DNA from: Saccharicrinis carchari
GTDB taxonomy: Bacteria > Bacteroidota > Bacteroidia > Bacteroidales > Marinilabiliaceae
DNA length: 64,000 nucleotides
Assembly (NCBI RefSeq): GCF_900182605.1
Contig: NZ_FXTB01000011.1
Coordinates: 62,001 to 126,000 of the forward strand
Reading direction: 5' to 3'
In this document: in pieces, positions 31,410 to 41,749 of the stretch
How positions within the stretch are numbered: position 1 is the stretch's first letter
Layout of the letters: every line of letters begins with the position of its first letter
The notes under the pieces: model-generated
What the model was told of the DNA's origin: nothing
The model's input: only the letters and a program-made list of their open reading frames with translations
The model's database searches: none
Position numbers and translations under genes: made by a program

Positions 31410-33776
31410 ATGAGTCTGAAGTTTACAATTCGCAAAGCAAAAAAAACATATCTTCTTGTTTTTTCCGGCTTTATCGCTCTTTTGTTTTGGTTATCCATAT
31501 CCCTTCCTTTATTCAACATACCCTACTCCACAGTCCTTTACGACAATAATGGGGAACTGCTTAGCGCACATATTGCCAGCGACGGACAGTGGCGTTTCCC
31601 GCAGGGCGATTCTGTTCCGGCCAAATTTGCCAGTAGTCTGCTTATTTTTGAGGATGCTTATTTTTACCGTCATCCGGGTGTCAATCCGCTTGCTATTGGC
31701 AGGGCATTGTGGCAAAACATAGCACAAGGCAAGGTGGTAAGTGGGGGCAGCACCCTAACCATGCAGGTGATTCGCCTGGCCACCCAGAAGCGACGTACGG
31801 TATGGAACAAAGCCAAGGAGAGCGTGCAGGCCTTACGTCTGGAGATAAGTTCCTCTAAAAAGGAAATACTGATGCTGTATGCCACCCATGCACCATTTGG
31901 CGGCAACGTAGTGGGACTGGAAGCGGCATCGTGGCGGTATTTTCAGCGTGCACCACATCAGCTCTCCTGGGCCGAGAGTGCCATGCTGGCCGTATTGCCC
32001 AATGCACCCGGTTTGATTCATACCGGAAAAAACCGCGAACTTCTGCTTCAGAAGCGAAACCGACTGCTAAAAAAATTGTTTGATCAAAACAAGATAGATT
32101 CGCTCACCTATGCCTTGGCCCTGGACGAAGCGATACCCCCACATCCCTACCCCCTGCCACAACCGGCACCTCACCTGTTGGATTATTGCCGTAAAAAACA
32201 AGAGGGAAAAATATATCATCTCACCCTGGATAAGGCATTACAAAAAAAGCTTAATCGAACCATTGAATTACACCACCATCAGTTGCGTTTAAACGAAATA
32301 CATAATGCTGCAGCCATTGTTTTAGATGTAAAAAGTGGCAAAGTGCTGGCTTACTGCGGAAACACACAGCCTATCAAAAAGCAATGGCACCAAAACCATG
32401 TAGATATTATCCAGGCTCCAAGGAGCACGGGCAGCATTTTAAAACCCTTTTTGTATGCCGCTTGTTTATGCGATGGTTTGTTATTGCCTACTTCATTAGT
32501 GGCAGACATACCTACATATTACAAAAACTTTGCGCCAAAAAATTATAACCGCTCCTATTCGGGAGCCGTCCCTGCCCATGAAGCTTTAAGTCGCTCGCTG
32601 AACGTGCCCTCAGTAAAAATGCTGGAAGAATACGATATTGGTCGCTTTTGTGCAGTGCTGCATAAAGCAGGACTTACAACCGTTAAAAACAAGCCCGACT
32701 ATTACGGCCTATCGCTTATTTTAGGTGGTGCCGAGGCTACCTTGTTTGAGCTTTCGGGTGCCTATGCATCTATGGCACGCACATTAAGTAACTACCGTAA
32801 AAACAACAGCCAATATTACACAAATGAATTTCGGCAACCCATATTATTTAAAGATGAACATTTAACAAGAGGTAAGCTGTCTGATTTTTTTCCGGTGTTT
32901 GGTGCGGCTGCCATCTATCATACTTTTGAGGCCATGACTAATGTAAACCGTCCGGATGAGGAAACCGGATGGAAAATGTTTGCTTCGAGCCGTAAAATAG
33001 CATGGAAAACCGGAACCAGCTTTGGCTATCGCGATGCCTGGGCCGTGGGCGTAAGTCCCGGATATGTGGTGGGGGTGTGGGTGGGCAATGCCACCGGCGA
33101 AGGCAGGCCCGGCATCGTGGGAGGCAGCACGGCCGGCCCAATCATGTTCGATATATTCAGGCACCTGCCCCGTACCTCCTGGTTTGCACCTCCATACGAC
33201 GACATGCTAAAAGCAGCCATCTGCCATACATCGGGCTTTAAGGCCGGACTCAATTGTCCTATAGATTCGATGTACATTCCGGTTCAAGGCCAAAAGTCGG
33301 ATATATGCCCCTATCATCCATTAATTCATTTAGACGAAACAGGATTATTCAGGGTTCATTCCGACTGTTACCCCACCTCTAAAATGCAACATAACGGATG
33401 GTTTGTTTTACCGCCGGCAATGGAGTGGTATTACCGCAAAAACCATCCGCTGTATAAAACATTACCCCCCATGCACAAAAATTGCCACCCGGCTCAGGCA
33501 CAGGTAATGGAATTTATTTATCCGCAGAACAGCAACCATCTTTTTCTTCCTGTAGGTATCGATGGAAAAACGCAAGCAGTGGTTTTAAAAGTAGCCCACC
33601 GAAATTCTTCGTCCACTATTTTTTGGCATTTAGATGGCGATTTTTTAGGCGAAACAAGTTTTGTACATCAAATGGCCATAAAACCCTCCATAGGTAAACA
33701 CCAAATAACGCTGATAGACGAAGACGGGAATATATTACAAAAAAATATGCTGTGCGTGGGAAGAGGTGATGCGTAG
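31410..33776 (+). CDS. pbpC: Penicillin-binding protein 1C
   Basis: 788 residues from the ATG at 31410 (MSLKFTIRKAKKTYLL), chosen because the membrane anchor follows at once. Glycosyltransferase 51 domain with EDAYFYRHPGVNPLAIGRALWQN and GGSTLTMQVIRLA; transpeptidase domain with STGSILKPF (SxxK), SRSLNVPS (SxN) and KTGTSFGYRDAW (KTG). A C-terminal BiPBP-type domain (about 690-788) marks PBP1C. Polymerises and crosslinks peptidoglycan in the periplasm. The often-linked alpha-2-macroglobulin gene is not next to it. Confidence 0.95.
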   Translation: MSLKFTIRKAKKTYLLVFSGFIALLFWLSISLPLFNIPYSTVLYDNNGELLSAHIASDGQWRFPQGDSVPAKFASSLLIFEDAYFYRHPGVNPLAIGRALWQNIAQGKVVSGGSTLTMQVIRLATQKRRTVWNKAKESVQALRLEISSSKKEILMLYATHAPFGGNVVGLEAASWRYFQRAPHQLSWAESAMLAVLPNAPGLIHTGKNRELLLQKRNRLLKKLFDQNKIDSLTYALALDEAIPPHPYPLPQPAPHLLDYCRKKQEGKIYHLTLDKALQKKLNRTIELHHHQLRLNEIHNAAAIVLDVKSGKVLAYCGNTQPIKKQWHQNHVDIIQAPRSTGSILKPFLYAACLCDGLLLPTSLVADIPTYYKNFAPKNYNRSYSGAVPAHEALSRSLNVPSVKMLEEYDIGRFCAVLHKAGLTTVKNKPDYYGLSLILGGAEATLFELSGAYASMARTLSNYRKNNSQYYTNEFRQPILFKDEHLTRGKLSDFFPVFGAAAIYHTFEAMTNVNRPDEETGWKMFASSRKIAWKTGTSFGYRDAWAVGVSPGYVVGVWVGNATGEGRPGIVGGSTAGPIMFDIFRHLPRTSWFAPPYDDMLKAAICHTSGFKAGLNCPIDSMYIPVQGQKSDICPYHPLIHLDETGLFRVHSDCYPTSKMQHNGWFVLPPAMEWYYRKNHPLYKTLPPMHKNCHPAQAQVMEFIYPQNSNHLFLPVGIDGKTQAVVLKVAHRNSSSTIFWHLDGDFLGETSFVHQMAIKPSIGKHQITLIDEDGNILQKNMLCVGRGDA

Positions 33777-33838
33777 AAGCAGAAATAATTATTGAATAAC
33801 TTGGGATACAAAACAACACAATTAGGTAAATTAAAAAA

Positions 33839-34717
33839 ATGAAACGGATACTTATTACCGGTGCCACAGGAAACATAGGAACAGAAGTAATTCATCATCT
33901 GCATACAATCGACAACGACACGGAAATAATTGCCGCAGCACGGAACATGAAGGGTGTAAAAAAAACCTTCTCAAACTACCCTAACCTGTCGTACGCATGG
34001 TTTAATTTCGAAGATGAGAAATCATTTAGGCTTGCATTTAAAAATATTGACCTAATTTTCCTACTCCGTCCGCCACACATTTCACAGGTGGAGCAGTATT
34101 TCAGACCTCTTTTACAAGCGGCAAAGGAAAACGGAATTACAAAAGTGATATTTCTATCCGTACAAGGAGTGGAGACCAGTAAAATGATTCCTCACCATAA
34201 AGTAGAGGCTCTGATAAAACAAATGGGCTTTAGCTACATTTTTGTTCGTCCAAGCTATTTTATGCAGAACCTGACGACTACCTTGCTTCCTGAAATACTT
34301 TTTAATAATACAATTACACTCCCGGCGGGTAAGGCAAAATTTAATTGGATAGACGTTAAAAATATAGGAGAAGCCACAGCCATATTAATACACTCGTTTG
34401 ACAATTATAAAAACAGAGCCTACGAAATAACCGGAACAGAAAATAAAAGTTTTATAGAAGTGACTGACTTAATGAGCGAAATTACAGGAACTAAGTTTCA
34501 CTTTAAAAGTATTAACCCCGTTCGCTTTTACTTTAAGAAAAAAAAGGAAGGGCTACCCAAAGGATTTGCACTGGTGATGACATTACTTCATTTTTTACCG
34601 CAACTGCAAAAAGAACCTAAAATATCGGATGATTACAGCAATCTTACCGGAAGAAAAACCACCACACTTAAAGAATTTATTATACGAGAAAAAGATAAGT
34701 GTTTAAAGGGCAACTAA
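33839..34717 (+). CDS. NmrA-like NAD(P)-binding reductase
   Basis: 292 residues. Rossmann dinucleotide-binding loop GATGNIGTEVI at residues 7-17, then an atypical-SDR/NmrA core (IFLSVQGVETSKMIPHHKVEALIKQMGFSYIFVRPSYFMQNL). No Tyr-xxx-Lys catalytic pair in classic spacing, typical of NmrA relatives that act as redox sensors or quinone reductases. Its 3' end overlaps the converging LD-carboxypeptidase gene by 15 nt. Confidence 0.85.
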   Translation: MKRILITGATGNIGTEVIHHLHTIDNDTEIIAAARNMKGVKKTFSNYPNLSYAWFNFEDEKSFRLAFKNIDLIFLLRPPHISQVEQYFRPLLQAAKENGITKVIFLSVQGVETSKMIPHHKVEALIKQMGFSYIFVRPSYFMQNLTTTLLPEILFNNTITLPAGKAKFNWIDVKNIGEATAILIHSFDNYKNRAYEITGTENKSFIEVTDLMSEITGTKFHFKSINPVRFYFKKKKEGLPKGFALVMTLLHFLPQLQKEPKISDDYSNLTGRKTTTLKEFIIREKDKCLKGN

Positions 34718-35605
34718 AGCCACTTCATTCTCCTTAACCACCAATTCCGTCTCCTCGCCAAAAATTAAGGGATAATTGGTTTCGACGTGTCCTGCAGGAA
34801 AATTAAAAGCTACGGGATAGTTATAATCTTTCACATTCTTATAAATAATTTCCTCAATGCTTTCGCCAAATGGTGTCTCATTGTCTTTCATATCGGTAAA
34901 TTGACCCACCACCAAGCCCGATAGTTTTTGGAGCACCCCGCCTAACTTCAAATTCAACATCATCCTATCCAGGTGATACAGGTATTCATCTACATCCTCA
35001 ATAAACAAAATTTTACCGCGTGGATCAAAATCATATCTGGTCCCTCGCAGCGCCATCAATAACGAAAGGTTACCGCCCACCAAGCTACCTTTTGTTGTAC
35101 CCAAACGATTGGCCGGGTGCGTATTAATCATATATTGAGGCGACTCACCTTGTAAAAAAGAAAATAAAATTTCTATGTCGGCTCCTGTCTCGGTATAATT
35201 TAAAAAACTTTTGCACATAGGGCCATGGATAGTAGCGAGCCCTTGTTTTAGAAATGCCGCGTGCAAAACCGTAATATCACTAAAGCCGATAAGCCATTTA
35301 GGATGAGCCAATATACCCGTAAAATCCAATTCGTCGACAAAGCGAATAGCGCCATAGCCTCCACGGGTGCACAAAATGGCTTTTACCTCATCATCATCCA
35401 TCATCTGCTGAAAGTCGCTCCTACGGTTGTAATCCGTAGATGAAAAATTATAATGATGACGACTCAGAGAACTGCCCAATTTTACGCGATAGCCCATCTG
35501 CGCTATCCTGTGGCCGGCCTGCGCTATAATGGCACTATCTATCCTACCGGCCGGAGCTACTATAGCTATTGTATCGCCCTTTTGTAACGAAGGGGGGTGT
35601 ATCAT
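34703..35605 (-). CDS. ldcA: Muramoyltetrapeptide (LD-)carboxypeptidase
   Basis: 300 residues from the ATG at 35605 (MIHPPSLQKGDTIAIVAPAGRID), preferred to a TTG at 35638. Peptidase S66 family: CTRGGYGAIRFVDELD, the nucleophile Ser in GFSDITVLHAAF, the Glu in FIEDVDEYLYHLDRM and the His in FPAGHVETNYPLIFG. Cleaves the terminal D-Ala from peptidoglycan tetrapeptides, or acts like MccF on microcin-type adducts. No signal peptide, so cytoplasmic recycling is expected. Confidence 0.92.
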   Translation of the reverse strand: MIHPPSLQKGDTIAIVAPAGRIDSAIIAQAGHRIAQMGYRVKLGSSLSRHHYNFSSTDYNRRSDFQQMMDDDEVKAILCTRGGYGAIRFVDELDFTGILAHPKWLIGFSDITVLHAAFLKQGLATIHGPMCKSFLNYTETGADIEILFSFLQGESPQYMINTHPANRLGTTKGSLVGGNLSLLMALRGTRYDFDPRGKILFIEDVDEYLYHLDRMMLNLKLGGVLQKLSGLVVGQFTDMKDNETPFGESIEEIIYKNVKDYNYPVAFNFPAGHVETNYPLIFGEETELVVKENEVALVAL

Positions 35606-35691
35606 GTATTTATTTTTAGCGATGTGCACTTTGCTCAATTATATCTGTGCTACAATAAGCACAAAAAAAACCAAAATGTTTGTAAAAACCT

Positions 35692-35699
35692 TATCTTTG
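35692..35699 (+). promoter_or_regulatory. -7 box before metG
   Basis: TATCTTTG matches TAnnTTTG 59 nt before the metG ATG; no well-spaced -33 element was seen. Confidence 0.4.
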
Positions 35700-35757
35700 C
35701 GCCATTCAAAAAAATAATGATAATATATTTCTACGATACATTTAATCGCTTTAAAAA

Positions 35758-37794
35758 ATGAACGACTTTAAACGAACACTAATTACTACTGCCTTACCTT
35801 ATGCAAACGGACCTATACATATCGGCCACCTGGCCGGGGTTTATGTCCCTGCCGATATCTACGCCCGCTACCTGCGCATGAAAGGCGAGGATGTTTTGCT
35901 TATTGGCGGTAGCGACGAGCACGGTGTTCCTATTACCCTTAAAGCGAAAAATGAAGGCCTAAAGCCTCAGGATATCGTGGACAGATACCACGACATTATC
36001 AAAAAATCATTCGAAGATTTTGGTGTCAGCTTTGATGTTTATTCCAGAACTACTTCAGAAACACATTATAAAACCGCTTCAGATTTTTTTAAAACCATAT
36101 ACGATAAAGGTGGGTTTGTAGAAAACGAATCGGATCAGTTTTATGACCCCGAAGCCAAACAGTTTTTGGCCGACAGATACATCACAGGCTCTTGTCCGCA
36201 TTGTGGAAACGACGGCGCTTATGGCGACCAATGCGAAAGTTGTGGCAGCTCGCTCAACGCAAACGACCTGAAAAATCCTGTTTCCGTGATTACAGGAAGT
36301 GTTCCCATACTTAAAAGAACCAAACACTGGTATTTACCTTTAGATAAGCATGAACCCTTCCTTAAAAAATGGATTTTGGAGGAACATAAGGAGTGGAAAT
36401 CCAATGTTTATGGGCAATGCAAATCGTGGTTAGATCAAGGCTTGCAAGAACGAGCGGTAAGTCGCGACCTGGATTGGGGCGTTCCCGTACCTGTTGACGG
36501 AGCCGATGGTAAAGTGCTGTATGTGTGGTTCGATGCACCGATAGGCTATATCTCGGCTACCAAAGAGTTAACGCCCGACTGGGAAAAATACTGGAAAGAT
36601 CCGGAAACCCGATTGCTTCATTTTATTGGTAAAGACAATATCGTATTCCATTGCATCATGTTCCCGGCCATGCTAAAAGCCGAAGGCTCGTTTAATTTAC
36701 CCGACAATGTGCCGGCCAATGAATTTTTGAATTTAGAGGGAGATAAAATTTCTACTTCGCGCAACTGGGCTGTTTGGCTGCACGAGTACCTCGAAGATTT
36801 TAAGGGACAAGAAGATTCGCTGAGGTATAGCCTTTGTGCCAATGCACCCGAGACCAAAGACAATGATTTTACATGGAAAGATTTTCAGGCACGCAACAAC
36901 AATGAGCTGGTAGCCATTCTGGGTAACTTTGTAAACCGCACAATGGTACTTACACACAAGTACTTTAACGGCAAAGTACCCACCATGGGCAAGGTGGTGG
37001 ACAGCTTTGATAAAGAATCGCTTGCACAGATAGAAGTAATAGCAAAAAAAGTACAGGCCAGTCTGGATAATTTTCGCTTTCGCGAGGCAGTTAAAGAAAT
37101 GATGAATCTGGCCCGACTCGGAAACAAATATCTGGCCGACACAGAACCCTGGAAAGTTATTAAAACGGACGAAGAACGTGTTAAAACCATCCTGTTCGTA
37201 TCGCTTCAAATAACTGCTAACCTATCTGTACTGATGGAACCCTTTTTGCCTTTCAGCGCCCTCAGGTTGCAGGCAATGCTCAACTTACCGGGCTCAAGCT
37301 GGGATGCATTGGGGAAGACGGATTTGATTGCCCCTGAACATGGTATAAACCAACCGGAGTTGCTGTTCTCAAAAATTGAAGATGAAACAATACAACAACA
37401 GTTAGATAAACTACAAGCAAGCAAAACAGACAATCAATCGGCTAAAAAAATGGCAGAACCAGCCAAAGAGAATATTAGCTTTGAGGATTTTAGCCAAATG
37501 GATATCCGCATTGGCACTATTAAAAGTGCCGAAAAAGTGGCCAAAACCAAAAAGCTGCTTAAACTAGAAGTGGATACCGGAATTGATACCCGTACCGTGG
37601 TTTCGGGCATTGCCGAGTTCTATAACCCGGACGATATCGTGGGCAAACAAGTGAATATTTTGGTAAACCTTGCACCACGCAAAATTAAAGGGATAGAATC
37701 GCAAGGGATGATATTAATGGCACAGGATGCAAACGGAGAACTGGTGTTTGTAGCGCCATCAAAAAAAATGAAGCCGGGATCAGAAGTACGTTAA
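35758..37794 (+). CDS. metG: Methionyl-tRNA synthetase
   Basis: 678 residues. Class I motifs: HIGH at 21-24 in [14 protein letters not shown] and the KMSKS equivalent KISTS at 330-334. A four-cysteine zinc knuckle is present ([18 protein letters not shown]). The C-terminal ~105 residues (from about 575, [17 protein letters not shown]) form an EMAP/Trbp111-like tRNA-binding domain, giving the long dimeric MetRS type. Monocistronic. Confidence 0.98.
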   Translation: MNDFKRTLITTALPYANGPIHIGHLAGVYVPADIYARYLRMKGEDVLLIGGSDEHGVPITLKAKNEGLKPQDIVDRYHDIIKKSFEDFGVSFDVYSRTTSETHYKTASDFFKTIYDKGGFVENESDQFYDPEAKQFLADRYITGSCPHCGNDGAYGDQCESCGSSLNANDLKNPVSVITGSVPILKRTKHWYLPLDKHEPFLKKWILEEHKEWKSNVYGQCKSWLDQGLQERAVSRDLDWGVPVPVDGADGKVLYVWFDAPIGYISATKELTPDWEKYWKDPETRLLHFIGKDNIVFHCIMFPAMLKAEGSFNLPDNVPANEFLNLEGDKISTSRNWAVWLHEYLEDFKGQEDSLRYSLCANAPETKDNDFTWKDFQARNNNELVAILGNFVNRTMVLTHKYFNGKVPTMGKVVDSFDKESLAQIEVIAKKVQASLDNFRFREAVKEMMNLARLGNKYLADTEPWKVIKTDEERVKTILFVSLQITANLSVLMEPFLPFSALRLQAMLNLPGSSWDALGKTDLIAPEHGINQPELLFSKIEDETIQQQLDKLQASKTDNQSAKKMAEPAKENISFEDFSQMDIRIGTIKSAEKVAKTKKLLKLEVDTGIDTRTVVSGIAEFYNPDDIVGKQVNILVNLAPRKIKGIESQGMILMAQDANGELVFVAPSKKMKPGSEVR

Positions 37795-38064
37795 GCTATT
37801 GATAGAAAATACCGAAGAAACCAAAAATTAACCGCATATCTTAAGAATAGCTTCTTTGCGATGAACTTTGTTGGATGGGAAGGAAAAAGGAGAGGTGGAT
37901 TGAGGGCTTTGCATTGTTTAGGGACTACAAAAAATAGACTCTATTTCAGATAATATGGAGATTGTGAATATAAGATAAATTCAAAGTGCAAGAATTTAGC
38001 TTATGATATGAGATTATACATGTAGAGTAACATTCTTAATCCTGTACGGATAACCTTTACATAA

Positions 38065-38101
38065 CCCGAGTTACCTGCCTGCCGCGGGCAGGTATCTCGG
38101 G
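38065..38101. repeat. Long inverted repeat past the rfb genes
   Basis: cccgag and acctgcc on one arm pair with ggcaggt and ctcggg on the other, with one 2-nt mismatch and a 7-nt loop. It lies 48 nt past the rfbB stop codon. No T run follows, so it could be an extragenic palindrome or an inefficient terminator for the polysaccharide operon. Nothing else is evident in the 354-nt gap 37795-38148. Confidence 0.7.
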
Positions 38102-38148
38102 GAGGAAGTATGCAATTGAAATTATACTCCATAGGAGTAGTCCACATG

Positions 38149-39189
38149 TTATTGTGATGAGCGATTCATATGGGAAACTCCGTTAGAGTTCAAATACCAA
38201 TCAATAGTCTTATCAATACCTGTTTCAAAATTCTCAACAGCCTTCCAGCCCAACTCAGTTTCAATTTTGGTGGCATCAATGGCATAACGGCGATCATGAC
38301 CTGCCCTATCCTTTACAAAAGTAATTTGTTCCTTATAGGAGTTACCTGATTTCAGAGGTTGTTTGGCATCCAAAATTTCACAAATGTGATGTACAATAAA
38401 CAAATTATCACGCTCATTTCTTCCACCAATATTATAGGTTTCACCAGAGCGTCCCTTATGATACACTACGTCAATCCCTGTGCAATGATCCAATACATAC
38501 AACCAATCGCGCACATTTTTACCATCTCCATAGATAGGTATATCTTCACCAGCCAGGGCTTTCCGTATAATGGTTGGAATTAATTTTTCACCATGCTGCT
38601 TTGGCCCATAATTATTACTACAGTTGCTGGTGGTTACATCCATGCCATAAGTATGAAAATAAGCACGTACCAAAAAATCAGAACTGGCTTTTGAGGATGA
38701 ATACGGACTATTAGGGGCATAAGGGGTATCTTCCCTGAATAATCCGGTAGCCCCAAGCGTACCGTACACCTCATCCGTTGAGATATGATGAAAACGACAG
38801 CCTTTATATCCCTCCTTATAGGTAAATGGTGCATCCATCCAATACTTACGTGCTATGTCCAATAGCGTAAAGGTTCCATTCACATTTGTTTGAATAAACA
38901 CCTCTGGACCACTTATGGAATTATCTACATGGCTCTCAGCCGCAAAATGAATAACGCCTCTTATATCATGCTTATCAAACAGATACTCAACAAGTTCACG
39001 GTTACAAATATCGCCTTTAACAAACTCATAGTTATTTGCCCTTGTAACTTCCTGAAGGTTATTTATATCCCCGGCATAAGTGAGTAAATCCAAGTTAATA
39101 ATTTTATAATCCGGATACTTTTCAACAAAATAGGGAACAAAATTAGCTCCAATAAAACCTGCTCCACCAGTTACTAATATTGATTTCAT
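38149..39189 (-). CDS. rfbB: dTDP-glucose 4,6-dehydratase
   Basis: 346 residues. Extended SDR with TGGAGFIGANF near residue 7, the STDEVYGTLG segment holding catalytic Thr-Asp-Glu, and YSSSKASSDFLVRAY with the Tyr-Lys pair. Second enzyme of dTDP-L-rhamnose synthesis. Unlike rfbACD, which are packed, it lies 215 nt after rfbD, so it may have its own promoter or be a later addition. Confidence 0.96.
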   Translation of the reverse strand: MKSILVTGGAGFIGANFVPYFVEKYPDYKIINLDLLTYAGDINNLQEVTRANNYEFVKGDICNRELVEYLFDKHDIRGVIHFAAESHVDNSISGPEVFIQTNVNGTFTLLDIARKYWMDAPFTYKEGYKGCRFHHISTDEVYGTLGATGLFREDTPYAPNSPYSSSKASSDFLVRAYFHTYGMDVTTSNCSNNYGPKQHGEKLIPTIIRKALAGEDIPIYGDGKNVRDWLYVLDHCTGIDVVYHKGRSGETYNIGGRNERDNLFIVHHICEILDAKQPLKSGNSYKEQITFVKDRAGHDRRYAIDATKIETELGWKAVENFETGIDKTIDWYLNSNGVSHMNRSSQ

Positions 39190-39404
39190 GTGATTATATC
39201 TATTTTTAAATTGCTACACGTAACTCGTCAAATTTAATCGAATACTTAACTTTGAAAGCATTTCTTATGACTCGTTCCATGTGTTATAAATTAACAAAAC
39301 CATTATAACCAGTGTAAATCTTAATCATCTACATTATGATCTACTAATTTGCTGTGATCCCCTGATAAGGTGGTGCAGGCTATGCCGGTTTATACTTCTA
39401 TACT

Positions 39405-40265
39405 TTAGAATTCTTTCATTCTTTCAATACACTTTCTTAACGAGTCTCTCCAATATGGGATTTCAATTCCAAATTCCTCTTTTATAAGCGCTTTGTTCAT
39501 TACTGAATAGTAAGGCCTTGCTGCAGGCGTGGGATAATCCTTTGTCTCAATTGGTTTTACACAGCAGTCGATACCGGCTATTTCCATTATAGCACTTGCA
39601 AAATCGTACCACGAAGCTACACCTTCGTTGGAATAATGAATCAATTTTGAACCACATCCAAAACTTGGATGCTGGCAAATGGTTAAAATGGTTTGTGCCA
39701 AATCCGCCGCGTATGTTGGCGTTCCAATCTGGTCAAAAATTACCCCCAACTCATTTTTCTCACGACCTAATCGCATCATTGATTTTACAAAGTTATTCCC
39801 ATAAGAAGAGTACAACCAAGAGGTACGTATCACCGCTCCTGTGATTTTTGAATTAAGCAAATACTCCTCCCCCTCGCGCTTGGTTTTACCATAAACACCT
39901 ATTGGTGCTACCGGACAATGCTCCTCTAATGGCTTAAAATTGTGTCCATCGAACACGTAATCTGTTGAAATATGTATTAGTTTTATGTTCTTATCTTCAC
40001 AGACAGAAACTAAATTGCTTACAGCCAAAGCATTTAATGCCCTTGCCGTTTCAACATCCTCTTCTGCTTTATCAACTGCGGTGTAGGCCGCACAATTAAT
40101 GATTACATCAATAGGATTATTCTTTACGAATTCCTGTATTGCATCTGCATTTAGGATATCCAGCTCATTAACGTCTGTAAAAATAAATGAATGGCTTGAC
40201 TGATCTGATAAAGCTCTCAATTCCGAGCCTAACTGACCATTGGCACCTGTCACTAAAATATTCAT
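39405..40265 (-). CDS. rfbD: dTDP-4-dehydrorhamnose reductase
   Basis: 286 residues. GANGQLGSELRAL at the N-terminus binds NADPH, ISTDYVFDGH carries the catalytic Thr, YGKTKREGE the Tyr-Lys pair, and IRTSWLYSSYGNNFVKSM is typical of RmlD. Last step to dTDP-L-rhamnose. Two nucleotides after rfbC. Confidence 0.96.
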   Translation of the reverse strand: MNILVTGANGQLGSELRALSDQSSHSFIFTDVNELDILNADAIQEFVKNNPIDVIINCAAYTAVDKAEEDVETARALNALAVSNLVSVCEDKNIKLIHISTDYVFDGHNFKPLEEHCPVAPIGVYGKTKREGEEYLLNSKITGAVIRTSWLYSSYGNNFVKSMMRLGREKNELGVIFDQIGTPTYAADLAQTILTICQHPSFGCGSKLIHYSNEGVASWYDFASAIMEIAGIDCCVKPIETKDYPTPAARPYYSVMNKALIKEEFGIEIPYWRDSLRKCIERMKEF

Positions 40266-40267
40266 AC

Positions 40268-40816
40268 TTAAAATGGTATGTTTGTATCTTTCAAAAATTT
40301 CAAAATCTTATCCTTGCCCGAAAGTAAGATAGCATCTTCGTTGATCTGCCAATCCACATTAATTTCCGGGTCGTTCCACGCGATACCGGAGTCATGATCC
40401 GGAGCATACCAGTTATCCACCTTGTACGAAAAAATGGCTGACCTACTCAGCACGATAAACCCATGTGCATAACCTCGAGGCACAAACAACTGTCGTTTAT
40501 TTTCATCAGAAAGCAGCACAGACACATGCTGCTTATAAGTTGGAGAATTCTTTCGCAGGTCAACGGCTACGTCTAACACTTCGCCTTCGATGCACCTAAC
40601 CAACTTGGCTTGATTATACGGTGGCAACTGAAAATGTAAACCTCGTAAAACCCCTCTACTTGAACGTGATTCGTTGTCCTGAACAAAATCAATTTTGCCC
40701 ACATTATCTTCAAACTGCTTTTGATTAAAAGATTCAAAAAAATAACCCCGCTGATCTCCGAACACTTTAGGTTCGATAATCACACATCCTTCTAATTTTG
40801 TTTTTATAAATTGCAT
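40268..40816 (-). CDS. rfbC: dTDP-4-dehydrorhamnose 3,5-epimerase
   Basis: 182 residues, cupin fold. SRGVLRGLHFQLPPYNQAKLVRC carries the catalytic His; VPRGYAHGFIVLS and the Tyr-containing YKVDNWYAPDHDSGIAWNDP follow. Third step of the rhamnose pathway. 3 nt after rfbA. Confidence 0.96.
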   Translation of the reverse strand: MQFIKTKLEGCVIIEPKVFGDQRGYFFESFNQKQFEDNVGKIDFVQDNESRSSRGVLRGLHFQLPPYNQAKLVRCIEGEVLDVAVDLRKNSPTYKQHVSVLLSDENKRQLFVPRGYAHGFIVLSRSAIFSYKVDNWYAPDHDSGIAWNDPEINVDWQINEDAILLSGKDKILKFLKDTNIPF

Positions 40817-40819
40817 TTG

Positions 40820-41695
40820 TTATCGTTTGGCAATTGACATTAAATATTGGCCATATTGATTTTTAGCCAATTTCTTTCCCTGTTCAATTAATTGATCTTT
40901 GGTAATCCAATTTTGATGATAGGCAATCTCTTCGGGACAGGCCACCTTTAATCCAATCCGTTTTTCCAGCGTTTCAATAAAATGGCTAGCTTCGAGCAGG
41001 GACTCATGGGTACCCGTATCTAACCAGGCAAATCCACGGCCCATCAACTCCACTTTTAACCTTTCTTCATCAAGGTAAACCTGATTTACCGTCGTTATCT
41101 CTAACTCCCCCCTTGCACTTGGCTTAATCGACTGAGCCACTTTGATTACATCATTAGGGTAGAAATATAAGCCAACCACGGCATAATTCGATTTTGGCTC
41201 TTCCGGTTTTTCTTCAATGCTTGTAACCATACCGTCCTTATCAAAGGTACAGACCCCATAACGCTCCGGATCGTTCACCCAATAGCCAAAAACAGCGGCT
41301 TTATTCTCTTCTGATATAGTTTTAACGGCATTACCCAATAGCTCTACAAAGCCATGACCATAGAAAATATTATCACCCAATACTAAGCAGACATCATCGT
41401 CTCCAATAAAATCTTCACCTAAAATAAAAGCCTGTGCCAATCCATCCGGAGATGGTTGAACCACATAGTCCAAAGTAATTCCCCATTGTTTTCCATCGCC
41501 CAACAGACGGATGAATCCTGCTTGATCTTCGGGAGTTGTGATGATTAATATTTCCTTGATACCTGCCAACATTAGTACAGATAAGGGATAGTAAATCATG
41601 GGCTTGTCAAAAACAGGCAATAGCTGTTTGGATGTCGCTAATGTGATGGGATGTAAACGTGTGCCAGAACCGCCGGCTAGTATGATGCCTTTCAT
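40820..41695 (-). CDS. rfbA: Glucose-1-phosphate thymidylyltransferase
   Basis: 291 residues from the ATG at 41695 ([16 protein letters not shown]); a GTG further upstream is not needed. Nucleotide-binding signature [36 protein letters not shown] for metal binding and [14 protein letters not shown]. Makes dTDP-glucose from dTTP and glucose-1-P. Heads the rfbACD block at the 3' side of the polysaccharide locus. Confidence 0.97.
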   Translation of the reverse strand: MKGIILAGGSGTRLHPITLATSKQLLPVFDKPMIYYPLSVLMLAGIKEILIITTPEDQAGFIRLLGDGKQWGITLDYVVQPSPDGLAQAFILGEDFIGDDDVCLVLGDNIFYGHGFVELLGNAVKTISEENKAAVFGYWVNDPERYGVCTFDKDGMVTSIEEKPEEPKSNYAVVGLYFYPNDVIKVAQSIKPSARGELEITTVNQVYLDEERLKVELMGRGFAWLDTGTHESLLEASHFIETLEKRIGLKVACPEEIAYHQNWITKDQLIEQGKKLAKNQYGQYLMSIAKR

Positions 41696-41749
41696 AATAT
41701 TAGCTCTTTTTATATGAGTAAATCGCACACTACAAGGTTATGATAGATT

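Noticed and set aside
38065-38101. tRNA or other structured RNA gene
   Set aside because: A simple hairpin without cloverleaf or conserved tRNA boxes.
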